Positions 1 through 7,741 of a stretch of DNA of 64,000 bases are shown here, in pieces (positions within the stretch are counted from its first letter, which is position 1; every line of letters starts with the position of its first letter). A program made the position numbers and the translations under genes. The notes below the pieces were generated by a model, which saw only the letters and a program-made list of their open reading frames with translations, searched no databases and was not told the origin of the DNA. The DNA is taken from NCBI GenBank assembly GCA_964457365.1, contig CAYWFP010000005.1:1-64000 (forward strand), given 5' to 3'. This DNA is from CAYWFP01 sp964457365 (GTDB lineage Bacteria > Planctomycetota > SZUA-567).

Positions 1-1
1 C

Positions 2-252
2 GGCATCAACTCGACCAATTCCTCCAGGCCGCCATCGTCCGATCCGCCGGATGCGTCCAGGAAGCCCTCGCGCAGGAAGAGGAAAAAGCGCGGCGCGAAA
101 ATAGGCCACAAGCCGCATCTGAAAGAGATGATCCCGCCCGAGCGGGTAACGCGGTCTATCGAGATCGAACCCGAGATCTGTCCCGACTGCGGCGGCGAGC
201 ATTTTTCCGAGAGCGGCGAGAAGCCCGTGCGCGACCAGTTCATCGACGTGCC
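2..252 (+). pseudogene. IS66-family transposase (TnpC) N-terminal fragment
   Basis: Frame 2 is open from the window edge and reads NSTNSSRPPSSDPP, then a Lys/Arg-rich stretch with GHKPH, then IPPERV and EPEICPDCGGEHF. This is the classic N-terminal region of IS66 TnpC: the NSxNSSxPPSSD motif, a basic linker and a CxxC zinc finger. Homology stops near the residues QFIDVPP. The continuing open frame (to 649) is only the antisense of the next fragment. The catalytic DDE core is absent, so this is a dead remnant. Whether the part before position 1 is intact cannot be seen. The breakpoint is accurate to about 10 bases. Confidence 0.8.
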
Positions 253-541
253 GCCGGTCGATGGCGCGGGCCACATCCTCCTTGCGGATGGCGGCGGAGG
301 GCAGGTATTCGACAGGCCGTCCGAGACGCTCGGCCTCGGCGAGGGAGGCTTTCTTGAGGCGTTTGGTCATGGCCTGGGCGCGGTCGCCGAATTCCTTGAG
401 GAGAATCCCGGCGAGGCTCAGAAACGCGGCGAGCCCTTCGGCATAGCAGAGCATGCGCAGGTTTCCGCGAAAGACGAGGCGGTCGAATCCCGAGATCGTG
501 CAGTCGATGTCGTCGGCGTACTTGGTTACGAAAGCATCCAT
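253..541 (-). pseudogene. 5' fragment of a conserved protein family often found near mobile elements
   Basis: Read leftward from ATG 541-539, the frame gives MDAFVTKYADD, then SGFDRLVFRGNLR, LLKEFGDRAQ, GRPVEYLPS and KEDVARAI. From memory this resembles the N-terminus of a multicopy bacterial family (FDRLVFRGTLR ... GRPVxYL ... KEDVARxIAxRDGI) usually called hypothetical. A GGAGG ribosome site lies six bases before the ATG, so the start is real. The protein breaks at about residue 96, where the sequence becomes IS66 DNA in the opposite orientation. About three quarters of the expected gene is therefore missing. Function is unknown; family assignment is by motif memory only. Confidence 0.6.
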
Positions 542-752
542 GGGCGTCCTCCGAAAAAGAGAAAGTCGGGCTCAACCTTTCTAATTTCCGGATGCGACGC
601 CCTTTCTTCAACCCTTTTGGTTGCGGCCGAAGGCCGCGCTAGGACATAACACACATGTTGTGCGGCAAATTGTGATATTTGCCCAGACTATATCGCGACA
701 TCCAGGCAAAGCACCACAAAAGTAAAATTGTATTAATATTTAGTAATCCAGG

Positions 753-780
753 TTGACATCCGTGTTTTTTGTGGTTAAGT
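753..780 (+). promoter_or_regulatory. Candidate sigma70 promoter upstream of small ORF and pseudo-kinase
   Basis: TTGACA at 753-758 is a perfect -35. The best -10 at 16-17 bases is TTAAGT (775-780), which is weak. It lies about 35 bases before the AAAGGAG of the 41-aa ORF. Only the -35 is convincing. Confidence 0.35.
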
Positions 781-814
781 GCAGATGACGAGCAATTGCG
801 GAGAAAGGAGTGGC

Positions 815-940
815 ATGCCGTACAAGCATTGCCGATTCGTCGCTTCCCGCCCCGCCTGGTTCGTGACCTTGCTCCGGGCGTTGCGGGGGCCGGTACCGGT
901 GCCGGTGCGGCCACGCAGCCGTCGCGCCCGCACGGGCTGA
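815..940 (+). CDS. Small ORF, 41 aa, basic and Pro/Val-rich, function unknown
   Basis: ATG at 815 is preceded by AAAGGAG (804-810). It encodes 41 residues beginning MPYKHCRF, with a central PVPVPV run and an Arg-rich tail (RPRSRRARTG). The TGA (938-940) shares its last base with the AGGAG ribosome site of the next gene (ATG 951), so the two would be translationally coupled. There is no signal peptide or recognisable domain. It could be a leader peptide controlling the kinase-like gene or a chance ORF behind a good ribosome site. Conservation in relatives would decide. Confidence 0.4.
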   Translation: MPYKHCRFVASRPAWFVTLLRALRGPVPVPVRPRSRRARTG

Positions 941-950
941 GGAGTTTTCC

Positions 951-2456
951 ATGACGCAACCGGAAGCCGGCCGCATCGCCGTGATCGAGCCTGACGAGGG
1001 CGTCTCGACGGAACTGATCCAGGCCTTCGGTGCGCTCGGCTGGGCTGCCAAGGCCTATCCGACCTTCGCCGCTGCGACCGGAGCCGGCGACTCCTGCTAG
1101 TTGCTGATTCTCGGGCACACAGGCGCGGACTGGCTCGAGGCGCTGGATCGGTTCGCCGCGGCCTCCACGCGGCAGTGCGCGTGCCTGTTGATTTGCGAAC
1201 CGGCCGACTTCGAGCGTGTCATCCAGGCCGCCTGCCGGCCGGTGGTCGACTGTCGGTTGCGCGGGCCCGGGCTGGTCGAGCAGGTGCTCGAGCGCAGCAT
1301 GCTGATCATGCGCACGCTCGCGGCCGCCGCGGTGCCGGCCTCAGACCCGCACGTGCGCGAGGAGCTTTACGAGACGCGCATGCGGCAAACGCTCGGGCAC
1401 ATGGCCCGGCGCATGAGCGAGCAGTTCACCAACCTCCTCGGCGGCATCATCGGCTACGCCGACCTGCAACGCGAAGCCCTGCCGCCCGAGAGCCGCGGCC
1501 GCCAGTATGCCGAGGGCATCAAAGAGACGGCGATGTACGCGGCGGACCTGCTGAAACAGGCGCTGAAGCATACCGAACGCTTCCATCGCCATCTCGAGAC
1601 GGTGGCGGTCGACCGGATGCTGCGCGAGATCGAGGAGCTTCTGGGCAGCGCCCTGGGGCCCGAGACGCCGCTGCAACTCGTGCTGCAGGCCAAGAGCGCG
1701 ACGGTCCACGGCGATCCGCGGGCGCTGCAGGGGGCGGTCTGGACGCTCTGCCTGCACCTGCGCCAGTCGTTCGCGCGCGAGGGGCGCTTGGCGATCCGCA
1801 CGCAATTGGCGGTGCTCGACGACGTCCAGTGCGCCTCCTACCCCGACGAACTCGAGCCCGGCTCGTACGTCATGATCACCATTGCGCGCGAAAGCGAGGA
1901 TTTTCCCGGCGTGCTGGAGCCGGCCGAGGGCGAGGAGGGCGAGGACTACGACCTTTTCAGCGTCTACGGCTGCCTGCGACACCACCACGGCACCGTCGTG
2001 CCGGTGTGTCATGGGAATGCTTCCGGCGGTTTCCGCGTGCTGCTGCCGCTGGTGAGCGAGGCGGAGGAGCTCGATGCAAACACGGCGCCGGTGCGGCGCA
2101 TCCTGATCGTCGATCCGGACACGGCCGCGCGCGACATTCTCTGCGAAGGCATCGAGCAGACCGACTTCGACGTCCTCGCCTGCGGCAGCGGCGCCGACGC
2201 GGTGCGCGCCTTCCGCGAGCATCACGAGGAGATCGAGCTGATGCTGATCGAGCGCGAGCTGCCGGACACCGCCGGCGCGGATCTCTGTCACGCCCTGCAT
2301 GCGATCGACCCCCGCGTGCGCGCCGTCTATATCGGGCATGAGGGATCGCCGGCGCCGGGGGCATGGCAATACGCACGCGGCGCGGCCGTGCTTGTCAAGC
2401 CGTTTCTCGTCGCCGACGTCGCCCGCCTCATCCGGCGGACCATCAGCCGCTCGTAA
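951..2456 (+). pseudogene. Degenerate hybrid histidine kinase (REC-HisKA-HATPase-REC) interrupted by in-frame TAG
   Basis: AGGAG at 940-944 places the start at ATG 951. The frame reads RIAVIEPDEGVSTELI (a receiver-like start), meets TAG at 1098-1100, and continues in the same frame to 2456. Overall order is N-terminal receiver remnant (1-130), dimerisation helix region (about 145-215), ATPase-like domain (about 220-375) and C-terminal receiver (about 383-500). Catalytic residues are replaced throughout. The phosphoacceptor segment reads SEQFTNLL where HDFNNLL is usual (His to Glu). The N-box reads TLCLHL. The C-terminal receiver has LIERELP where LLDxxLP is usual (Asp to Glu), though its KPF lysine remains. 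Translation of the downstream part could begin at TTG 1101. Either a pseudogene, a sequencing error at the TAG, or a non-catalytic scaffold. Confidence 0.65.
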
Positions 2457-2517
2457 TCTCCATGGCGCCGGTCGTCTGCTTCGTTGATCGCTTCTGTTCG
2501 CGGGCCGGCAACGAATA

Positions 2518-2546
2518 AACGCCCGGCGCCTGCCGGCCCGGGCGTT
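2518..2546 (-). terminator. Probable terminator for the GH4 gene
   Basis: Inverted repeat AACGCCCGG / CCGGGCGTT with an 11-base loop. On the minus strand it is followed by TTTATT. It sits just past the stop of the galactosidase gene and between two convergent genes, so it may serve both. Confidence 0.6.
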
Positions 2547-2570
2547 CGCGATGATTCCGTTTCGCGCTGG

Positions 2571-4427
2571 CTACCGCGTCACTTCCTTCGGCAGCGTCGG
2601 CGTTCCGCGCGCGCTGCGCTTGTTCGCGGGCACCTCGAAGCGGAAGAAAAATCCCCACCCGCGCCCCTCGTCCGGGTCGAAGGCGACAAGGATCTCGTGG
2701 TCGCCTTTGCTCAGCTTGACCGACGCGCTCGACCGCGTCGGCTTGGCCGGGTTCGCGCGCTCGGGCTCACAGAGCGCGCACGCGCCGTCGATGAAGACCT
2801 TCGCACCGCCGTCGTGCCCCAGCAGCAAGTTCCACGTCCCGGCCTTGGGCGCGCGCGCCTTGGTCTTGAAGAACACATACCCCTTTTGGTGCTTGGGCAT
2901 CCCGTGCATGTTGATGAAGCCACGCCCCTCGGCGGCGATGCGCTTCCATCCCAGCCGGGTCTTTGTCGGATATTCGACGTCTTCGAGCGGCCCCTTCGCG
3001 GGCTGCGGCGCGCTGATCCGCCAGTTCTCGAAGAAGTCCGAGCGGAACTGGCCGTTCTTCCCGCCCTTCCAGGCCGAGACGGGCTTCGTCTCGGTATACT
3101 TCGGCAGGTACTTGCCGTGCGCCTTGATCAGCTCGTCGCAGAGGCTGCGGATCTTGTCGATCGGGATCTCCGCGGCCGTGTGCGGGTCCATCATCGCCGC
3201 CTGGTAGACGTAGTCCTTCCGCTTCGTCAGCGCCGCCTCGACGGCCAGGATCTGCGGGTTGACGTTGGTGCGGTTCATGGCCGCGCACTGCTCCGGCAAA
3301 TCGCCGACATGGACCGGCTGCACCCCGGTGCGGTCCGCCAGGCACGTCACCTCCACGACGGCTTTTTCCGGCAGATTGGTGATCAGGCCACTGTTGAGCA
3401 CGTTGCCGCCGAAGCGGAACGGCACGTCGGTCTCCATCGCCTCCATGATGTACGAGCCGTACTCGTGGCTGCGGGTATGGCCGAGGTTCGGGTTCCTGAC
3501 CAGCTCCTTGCTCCGCTTCTGCCAGCCCTTGATCTGGGCCACGCAGCGGCGGGGGTACTCGTCGAGCGGGATGGCGAACTTCTCGATCAGCTCGGGATAC
3601 TGGCTCTTGATGAAGTAGGGCATGTACTCGGCGTTGTGCTCGGAACTCTCGGTGATGTAGTAGCCGAAATGGAGCATGAGGTAATGGCGGAGGATATTCG
3701 GATAGGGCTTGCCGCCCTTGCGCCAGGCCTTCTCGATCATCTCGGCCGCACGCTTCTTGATCTCCGGGTAGAGATCGATCCCGCCGTCGGCGACCTCCAG
3801 CAGCCACGCCTGGTGGTTGATGCCCGCGACCTTCCACTGCAGGTCCTCGACCATCTCCCACAACCCGGTCTCCAGCAGGATCGAGTAGGCGCAGCCCTGG
3901 ACGGAGTGGCAGAGTCCGACGTAATTGATATTGCTGCCGCGCAGCATCGCCTGCGAGAGCATGGCCATGGGGTTGGTGTAGTTGAGCATCCACGCATCGG
4001 GGCAGACGTCCTCCATGTCCCTGGCGAAGTCGAGCATGACCGGGATCGTCCTGAGCGCGCGGAAGATGCCGCCGATGCCGAGGGTGTCGGCGATGGTCTG
4101 GCGCAGGCCGTATTTCTTGGGAATCTCGAAATCCGTGACCGTGCAGGGCTTGTAGCCCCCGACCTGGACGGCGTTGACGACGTAGTCGGCACCCTTGAGC
4201 GCCGCGCGGCGGTTCTTCATGCCGAGGTAGCTGCGGATGCGCGCGCGCGCCTTGTTGGTGTTCTTGTTGAGCGTCTCGAGCATGAGTTGCGACTCGCGCA
4301 AGCGCTTGCCGTCGATGTCGTAAAGCGCGATGTCGCTATCCTGGAGCGCCGGCGTGAGCATGCAGTCGCCGAGAACGTTCTTGGCGAAGACCGAGCTGCC
4401 CGCTCCCATGAACGTGATCTTGGGCAT
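2571..4427 (-). CDS. melA: GH4 alpha-galactosidase-like glycosidase with C-terminal beta-sandwich extension
   Basis: Residues 1-440 form an NAD+/Mn2+-dependent family GH4 glycosidase. An N-terminal Rossmann segment (ITFMGAGSSVFAKNVLGD) binds NAD. NYTNPM (149-154) contacts sugar. CHSVQG (173-178) carries the metal-binding Cys, with H205 in GINHQAW. In GH4 the CHSV version of the motif is typical of alpha-galactosidases. At 618 aa it is about 170 residues longer than MelA of E. coli. The extra C-terminal part (LLLGHDGGAKVFIDG, then KGDHEILVAFD) looks like a small carbohydrate-binding-type beta-sandwich. No signal peptide, so it should act on imported oligosaccharides. AGGA lies just before ATG 4427. 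It is divergent from an AraC regulator that probably controls it. Confidence 0.85.
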   Translation of the reverse strand: MPKITFMGAGSSVFAKNVLGDCMLTPALQDSDIALYDIDGKRLRESQLMLETLNKNTNKARARIRSYLGMKNRRAALKGADYVVNAVQVGGYKPCTVTDFEIPKKYGLRQTIADTLGIGGIFRALRTIPVMLDFARDMEDVCPDAWMLNYTNPMAMLSQAMLRGSNINYVGLCHSVQGCAYSILLETGLWEMVEDLQWKVAGINHQAWLLEVADGGIDLYPEIKKRAAEMIEKAWRKGGKPYPNILRHYLMLHFGYYITESSEHNAEYMPYFIKSQYPELIEKFAIPLDEYPRRCVAQIKGWQKRSKELVRNPNLGHTRSHEYGSYIMEAMETDVPFRFGGNVLNSGLITNLPEKAVVEVTCLADRTGVQPVHVGDLPEQCAAMNRTNVNPQILAVEAALTKRKDYVYQAAMMDPHTAAEIPIDKIRSLCDELIKAHGKYLPKYTETKPVSAWKGGKNGQFRSDFFENWRISAPQPAKGPLEDVEYPTKTRLGWKRIAAEGRGFINMHGMPKHQKGYVFFKTKARAPKAGTWNLLLGHDGGAKVFIDGACALCEPERANPAKPTRSSASVKLSKGDHEILVAFDPDEGRGWGFFFRFEVPANKRSARGTPTLPKEVTR

Positions 4428-4543
4428 TGCGTTCCTTTCTCCGTTATCTTTTTGTGTCGAATAAACAATTCAGCGGAAATGAATTCTAGCGTTAAATTAT
4501 CGGTTGCAAACCACCTTTTCATGACTTATCATACCTATTTGTG
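4428..4543. promoter_or_regulatory. Divergent regulatory region between melA-like gene and araC-type regulator
   Basis: A 115-base AT-rich intergenic stretch between head-to-head genes. It contains ATGA-cTtA-TCAT at 4521-4532, a small inverted repeat close to the regulator start, which is a candidate operator. No strong -35/-10 pair could be assigned on either strand. Confidence 0.4.
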
Positions 4544-5428
4544 ATGCATAAAAACGGCAACCAGTCCGCTATCGCGCACGCGTGGTCCGTCCGGTTCCAG
4601 ACGCTCAAGCCCCTGCCGGCGCTGCCGCAGGCGCAGGTGTTGGCCGGCGAGCGGATCGCCTCGACGCGGTATCATCACCAAGGGCGCTATCGCCAGCACG
4701 AGCGGCACTGCATCTTCAAGTATACCCTGAGCGGCCGCGGCGTCTTCCGCGACGATCGGGGCGAGTATGCCGTGCCCGCGGGCTCGGGCTTTCTCTGCGA
4801 GATCCGCGATCCGGCGACGGCCTACTACTATCCCCACGATGCGGGCGAACCGTGGCACTTCGTCTATCTCTCCTTTGTCGGCGCGACCGCGGTCGCCATG
4901 GTCCGCGATCTGCTGCAACGCTGGGGGCCGGTATACCGCCTGCCGCCGGACGACCCGGTATTGCGGCGCTGGTTGAGCTATCGTACCCGGGACGGCGAGG
5001 TGGTCGACCTGACGCCGGCGCTCGGCGCGGACCTGGTCACCTCGCTGCTGTACCGGCTCGCCGAAGCGCGCGTGCGCAGCGAGAGCGACGCGCCCGCAAG
5101 TACGCTCGTGCGCGAAGCCCTGCAACTCGCCCGCCGCCACTGGCGGGACAACCTCAACGCCACCGACCTGGCCGCGCGCCTCGGCGTCTCGCGCGAACAC
5201 CTCGGCCGCACCTTCCGCGAACAGACCGGCACCACGCCGTACCGCTATATCCTGCGCCAGCGCATGCTGCAGGCCGCGCGACTGCTGAAGGAGACCCGCC
5301 TCTCGACCAAAGCGGTCGCGGCCGAACTCGGCTACGACACGCCCGCGCATTTCAACCGCGCCTTCACCCGCGTCATGGATATGCCGCCCGGGCTGTTCCG
5401 CGAAGTCGGGACCGTGCCGCCGGCCTGA
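4544..5428 (+). CDS. AraC/XylS-family transcriptional regulator
   Basis: About 294 aa. The N-terminal half is an AraC-type cupin sensor (SGRGVFRDDRGEYAVPAGSGFL). Residues about 185-290 are the paired HTH domain: ATDLAARLGVSREHLGRTF, then TKAVAAELGYDTPAHFNRAF, with the usual family ending. Members typically bind a sugar in the cupin and activate an adjacent sugar-use gene. Here the divergent neighbour is the GH4 alpha-galactosidase, so regulation of galactoside use is a reasonable inference. The start is ATG 4544 or the adjacent GTG 4541; neither has a clear ribosome site. Confidence 0.85.
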   Translation: MHKNGNQSAIAHAWSVRFQTLKPLPALPQAQVLAGERIASTRYHHQGRYRQHERHCIFKYTLSGRGVFRDDRGEYAVPAGSGFLCEIRDPATAYYYPHDAGEPWHFVYLSFVGATAVAMVRDLLQRWGPVYRLPPDDPVLRRWLSYRTRDGEVVDLTPALGADLVTSLLYRLAEARVRSESDAPASTLVREALQLARRHWRDNLNATDLAARLGVSREHLGRTFREQTGTTPYRYILRQRMLQAARLLKETRLSTKAVAAELGYDTPAHFNRAFTRVMDMPPGLFREVGTVPPA

Positions 5429-5529
5429 CGGGTTTTTGTCCGCCCCACTGTCCGTTTAAACAATTTCTAACAGAATCATCCGCCACTATTGCGATAAATA
5501 CCGGATAAATAAAAAATCCGGCGAACTTC

Positions 5530-5557
5530 TTGACATCGACAACAATCGGAGTATGTT
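5530..5557 (+). promoter_or_regulatory. Sigma70-type promoter of the deoR-dehydrogenase operon
   Basis: TTGACA (5530-5535), 16-base spacer, TATGTT (5552-5557). It lies about 30 bases before the ATG at 5589. Its position rules out the upstream start codon at 5553 for the regulator. The leader is short enough for autoregulation by the DeoR protein. Confidence 0.65.
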
Positions 5558-5588
5558 TAAGTGGACATTTACGAACAGAGGGAGAGTT

Positions 5589-6338
5589 ATGCGCAAGTTG
5601 GCCGAAGAACGCTGCGAGCAGATTCTCGAGCACGTCCGGGCGACCGGCAGCGCGACGGTGGCCGGGCTGGCCATCGACTGCGACGTCAGTGACATGACCA
5701 TCCGCAGGGATCTCGAGCATCTCGAAGCGTTGGGGCTGGTCCGCCGCGTACACGGCGGGGCCATCCCCGTCGAGAGCGCGCGTTTCGGCGACCGGCTGAC
5801 GACCAACGCCCCGGCGAAGAAATCGGCCGCGCATAAACTGCTATCGTACGTCCCGCGCACCGGGACGATCTACGTCGATGGCAGCACAACCATGATGCAG
5901 CTCATCGAGCACTTGCCGCCCTCGGGCTGCCTGATCGCGGCGACGAACAACATCGAGGCGTTCCGGCGGCTCGGCGCGGTGCCGGGCGTGGAGGCGCTCC
6001 TCATCGGCGGACGCCTCGATACGCGCACGGACAACATGGTCGGCACGCTCTCGCTCAAGAGCCTGGAGGCGCTGGCCTTCGAGGCGGCGTTCTTCTCCTG
6101 CTGGGGGCTCTCCGCCAGGACCGGGCCGATGGAGGTGACGCTCGAGGACGCGGCGGTGAAGCAGTGCGTCGCCGACCGCGCGCAGGCGGTCTGCCTCGCC
6201 GTCGACGACTCGAAGTTCGACCGTTTCGCCGGGGGCACCTGGCGCCCCGACGCGCAACGCGCCACGCTGGCGACCAATCTCAAACCCCACGAGCAGGCGC
6301 TGGACCCGTTCCGCCAGCGCTTCGCGGCGATCCTGTAG
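5589..6338 (+). CDS. DeoR-family transcriptional regulator
   Basis: 249 aa from ATG 5589, which has GGGAG five bases upstream. The N-terminal winged HTH reads TVAGLAIDCDVSDMTIRRDL followed by VRRVHGGA, the family hallmark. The C-terminal sensor domain has IYVDGSTT and AATNNIEAF, typical of the DeoR effector fold that binds phosphorylated sugars. It is the first gene of an operon: only 11 bases separate it from the E2 gene of a 2-oxoacid dehydrogenase. Local repression relieved by a sugar phosphate is the likely logic, linking glycolytic flux to acetyl-CoA formation. The ligand cannot be read from sequence. Confidence 0.88.
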   Translation: MRKLAEERCEQILEHVRATGSATVAGLAIDCDVSDMTIRRDLEHLEALGLVRRVHGGAIPVESARFGDRLTTNAPAKKSAAHKLLSYVPRTGTIYVDGSTTMMQLIEHLPPSGCLIAATNNIEAFRRLGAVPGVEALLIGGRLDTRTDNMVGTLSLKSLEALAFEAAFFSCWGLSARTGPMEVTLEDAAVKQCVADRAQAVCLAVDDSKFDRFAGGTWRPDAQRATLATNLKPHEQALDPFRQRFAAIL

Positions 6339-6349
6339 AGGAGAACGAC

Positions 6350-7729
6350 ATGGCCACCCCCGTGCAGATGCCCAAGCAAGGCAACACCGTAGAGGAGTGC
6401 CTGCTGGTCGAATGGAAGGTGAACGAAGGCGACGCCGTTGCCGCCGGCGATATCCTCTGCGCCATCGAGACCGACAAGGCCAGCTTCGAGGTCGAGGCGC
6501 CCGCGGCCGGCACGCTGCTGAAGCGGTTCGCCGCCGAAGGCGACCTGGTGCCGGTTTTGACCCATGTCTGCGTCATCGGCGAGGCGGGCGAGGATGTCGA
6601 CGCCTTCGCCCCCGACGTCGCCGCCGGTCCCGCGGCCTCCCCCTCCCCTGCTCCGGCCGGGGAGGCCCCGACGCTCGCGCCCGTTTCCTCCCCACCCCCT
6701 TCCTCGCAACCGGTTGCCGCGCCACCCGGCAGTGCCGCGGAGTCGGCGCCGGACTCCAGCGTCGCGGTTTTCCGCGTCAGCCCGCGCGCGCGGCACGCGT
6801 CCGAGCGCCTCGGCGTGGACCTGACGCATATCGCCGGCAGCGGTCCGCAGGGGCGCATTACCAGCCGCGACGTCGAGGCGTCCGCCCCGACGCTGACGCC
6901 GCTGGCGCAGAGGAAAGCCTCGACCGGGCTCGTTCCCGGCGGCGCCACGGGCCTCGGCGGGCGCGTGCGCGGGCAGGACCTGGTCATGCCGAGCGAGACG
7001 CCTGCGCCGGTCGCGGTCACGCCTGTCGAACCGGCCGTGGTGCCGTATCGTGGGATTCGCAAGCTGATCGGCGAGCGCATGCACGCCTCGCTTCGGCAGC
7101 ACGCGCAGTTGACCCTGAGCGCCAGCGCCGACGCGGGGGCGCTCCTGGCGTATCGGCAACAGGTCAAACAGGCCGCCGACGCGCTGGACCTGCCGAACAT
7201 CACCCTCGGCGACATGATCGCCTACGCCGCGATTCGCACGCTGAAACGGTTCCCGGAGCTCAACGCGGTGCTGGACGCGGAGAACGAGCGGATCCTGCAG
7301 TACCCGTACGTCAACTTTGCCATCGCCGTGGACACCGACCGCGGTTTGATGGTGCCGGTGATCGAGCATGCCGACGCGCTCTCGCTCGCGGACCTCTCGC
7401 GCGCGATCCTGGACGCGGCGGCCCTGTGCCGCGGCGGCGGGATCGACCCCGACCGCCTCGCCGGCGGGACGTTCACCCTGACGAATCTCGGCAATCTCGG
7501 AATCGAGAGTTTCACGCCGGTGCTGAACGCGCCGCAGGCGGCGATTCTGGGCGTCTGCGCGATTCGACAGGTGCCGGTGCCCGCCGAGGAACGCGGTTTC
7601 CGCTTCGTGCCGCGGATGGGCTTGAGCCTGACCATCGATCACCGGACCGTCGACGGCGCGCCGGCCGCGCGTTACCTGCAGGCGTTGAGCGAAGCGCTCG
7701 GGCGGTTCGATCTGCTGCTGGCGCAGTAA
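6350..7729 (+). CDS. Dihydrolipoamide acyltransferase (E2) of a 2-oxoacid dehydrogenase complex
   Basis: 459 aa. Residues 1-75 form a lipoyl domain with the attachment Lys43 in ETDKASFE. A Pro/Ala-rich linker follows. A peripheral subunit-binding domain lies near 140-180 (SPRARHASERLGVDL, GSGPQGRITSRDV). The catalytic acyltransferase domain (about 225-459) ends with DHRTVDG, the active-site His motif. E2 forms the core that passes acyl groups from E1 to CoA. With adjacent E3 and fused E1 it makes a complete pyruvate-, acetoin- or branched-chain-type complex. Substrate is set by E1 and is not certain. GAGGAGA precedes ATG 6350. Confidence 0.88.
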   Translation: MATPVQMPKQGNTVEECLLVEWKVNEGDAVAAGDILCAIETDKASFEVEAPAAGTLLKRFAAEGDLVPVLTHVCVIGEAGEDVDAFAPDVAAGPAASPSPAPAGEAPTLAPVSSPPPSSQPVAAPPGSAAESAPDSSVAVFRVSPRARHASERLGVDLTHIAGSGPQGRITSRDVEASAPTLTPLAQRKASTGLVPGGATGLGGRVRGQDLVMPSETPAPVAVTPVEPAVVPYRGIRKLIGERMHASLRQHAQLTLSASADAGALLAYRQQVKQAADALDLPNITLGDMIAYAAIRTLKRFPELNAVLDAENERILQYPYVNFAIAVDTDRGLMVPVIEHADALSLADLSRAILDAAALCRGGGIDPDRLAGGTFTLTNLGNLGIESFTPVLNAPQAAILGVCAIRQVPVPAEERGFRFVPRMGLSLTIDHRTVDGAPAARYLQALSEALGRFDLLLAQ

Positions 7730-7741
7730 CGGGAGAAAGGC

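Larger units (their letters stand above)
542..950. other. Intergenic region with AT-rich patch and one small ORF
   Basis: About 400 bases without a large gene. It begins with the 5' flank of the minus-strand fragment, including an inverted repeat GCGGCC-gaa-GGCCGC at 624-638. An AT-rich patch follows (about 645-780) and holds a promoter-like TTGACA. The right end carries a 41-codon ORF with a strong ribosome site (815-940) and a short hexamer repeat (CCGGTA, CCGGTG, CCGGTG at 890-907). Nothing else was recognised. Confidence 0.6.

Noticed and set aside
887..910. Tandem repeat as CRISPR or VNTR
   Set aside because: Only three imperfect hexamers, and they lie inside the 41-aa ORF.
1098..1100. 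TAG read as pyrrolysine or a recoding signal
   Set aside because: No pyrrolysine genes or downstream element are visible, and many genes in the window end in TAG. Nonsense mutation or error is simpler.
2484..4544. 686-codon plus-strand frame
   Set aside because: Antisense of the GH4 gene; no start signal or domain.
5553..5588. Upstream start for the DeoR regulator
   Set aside because: The codon lies within the -10 element and has no ribosome site; ATG 5589 has GGGAG.
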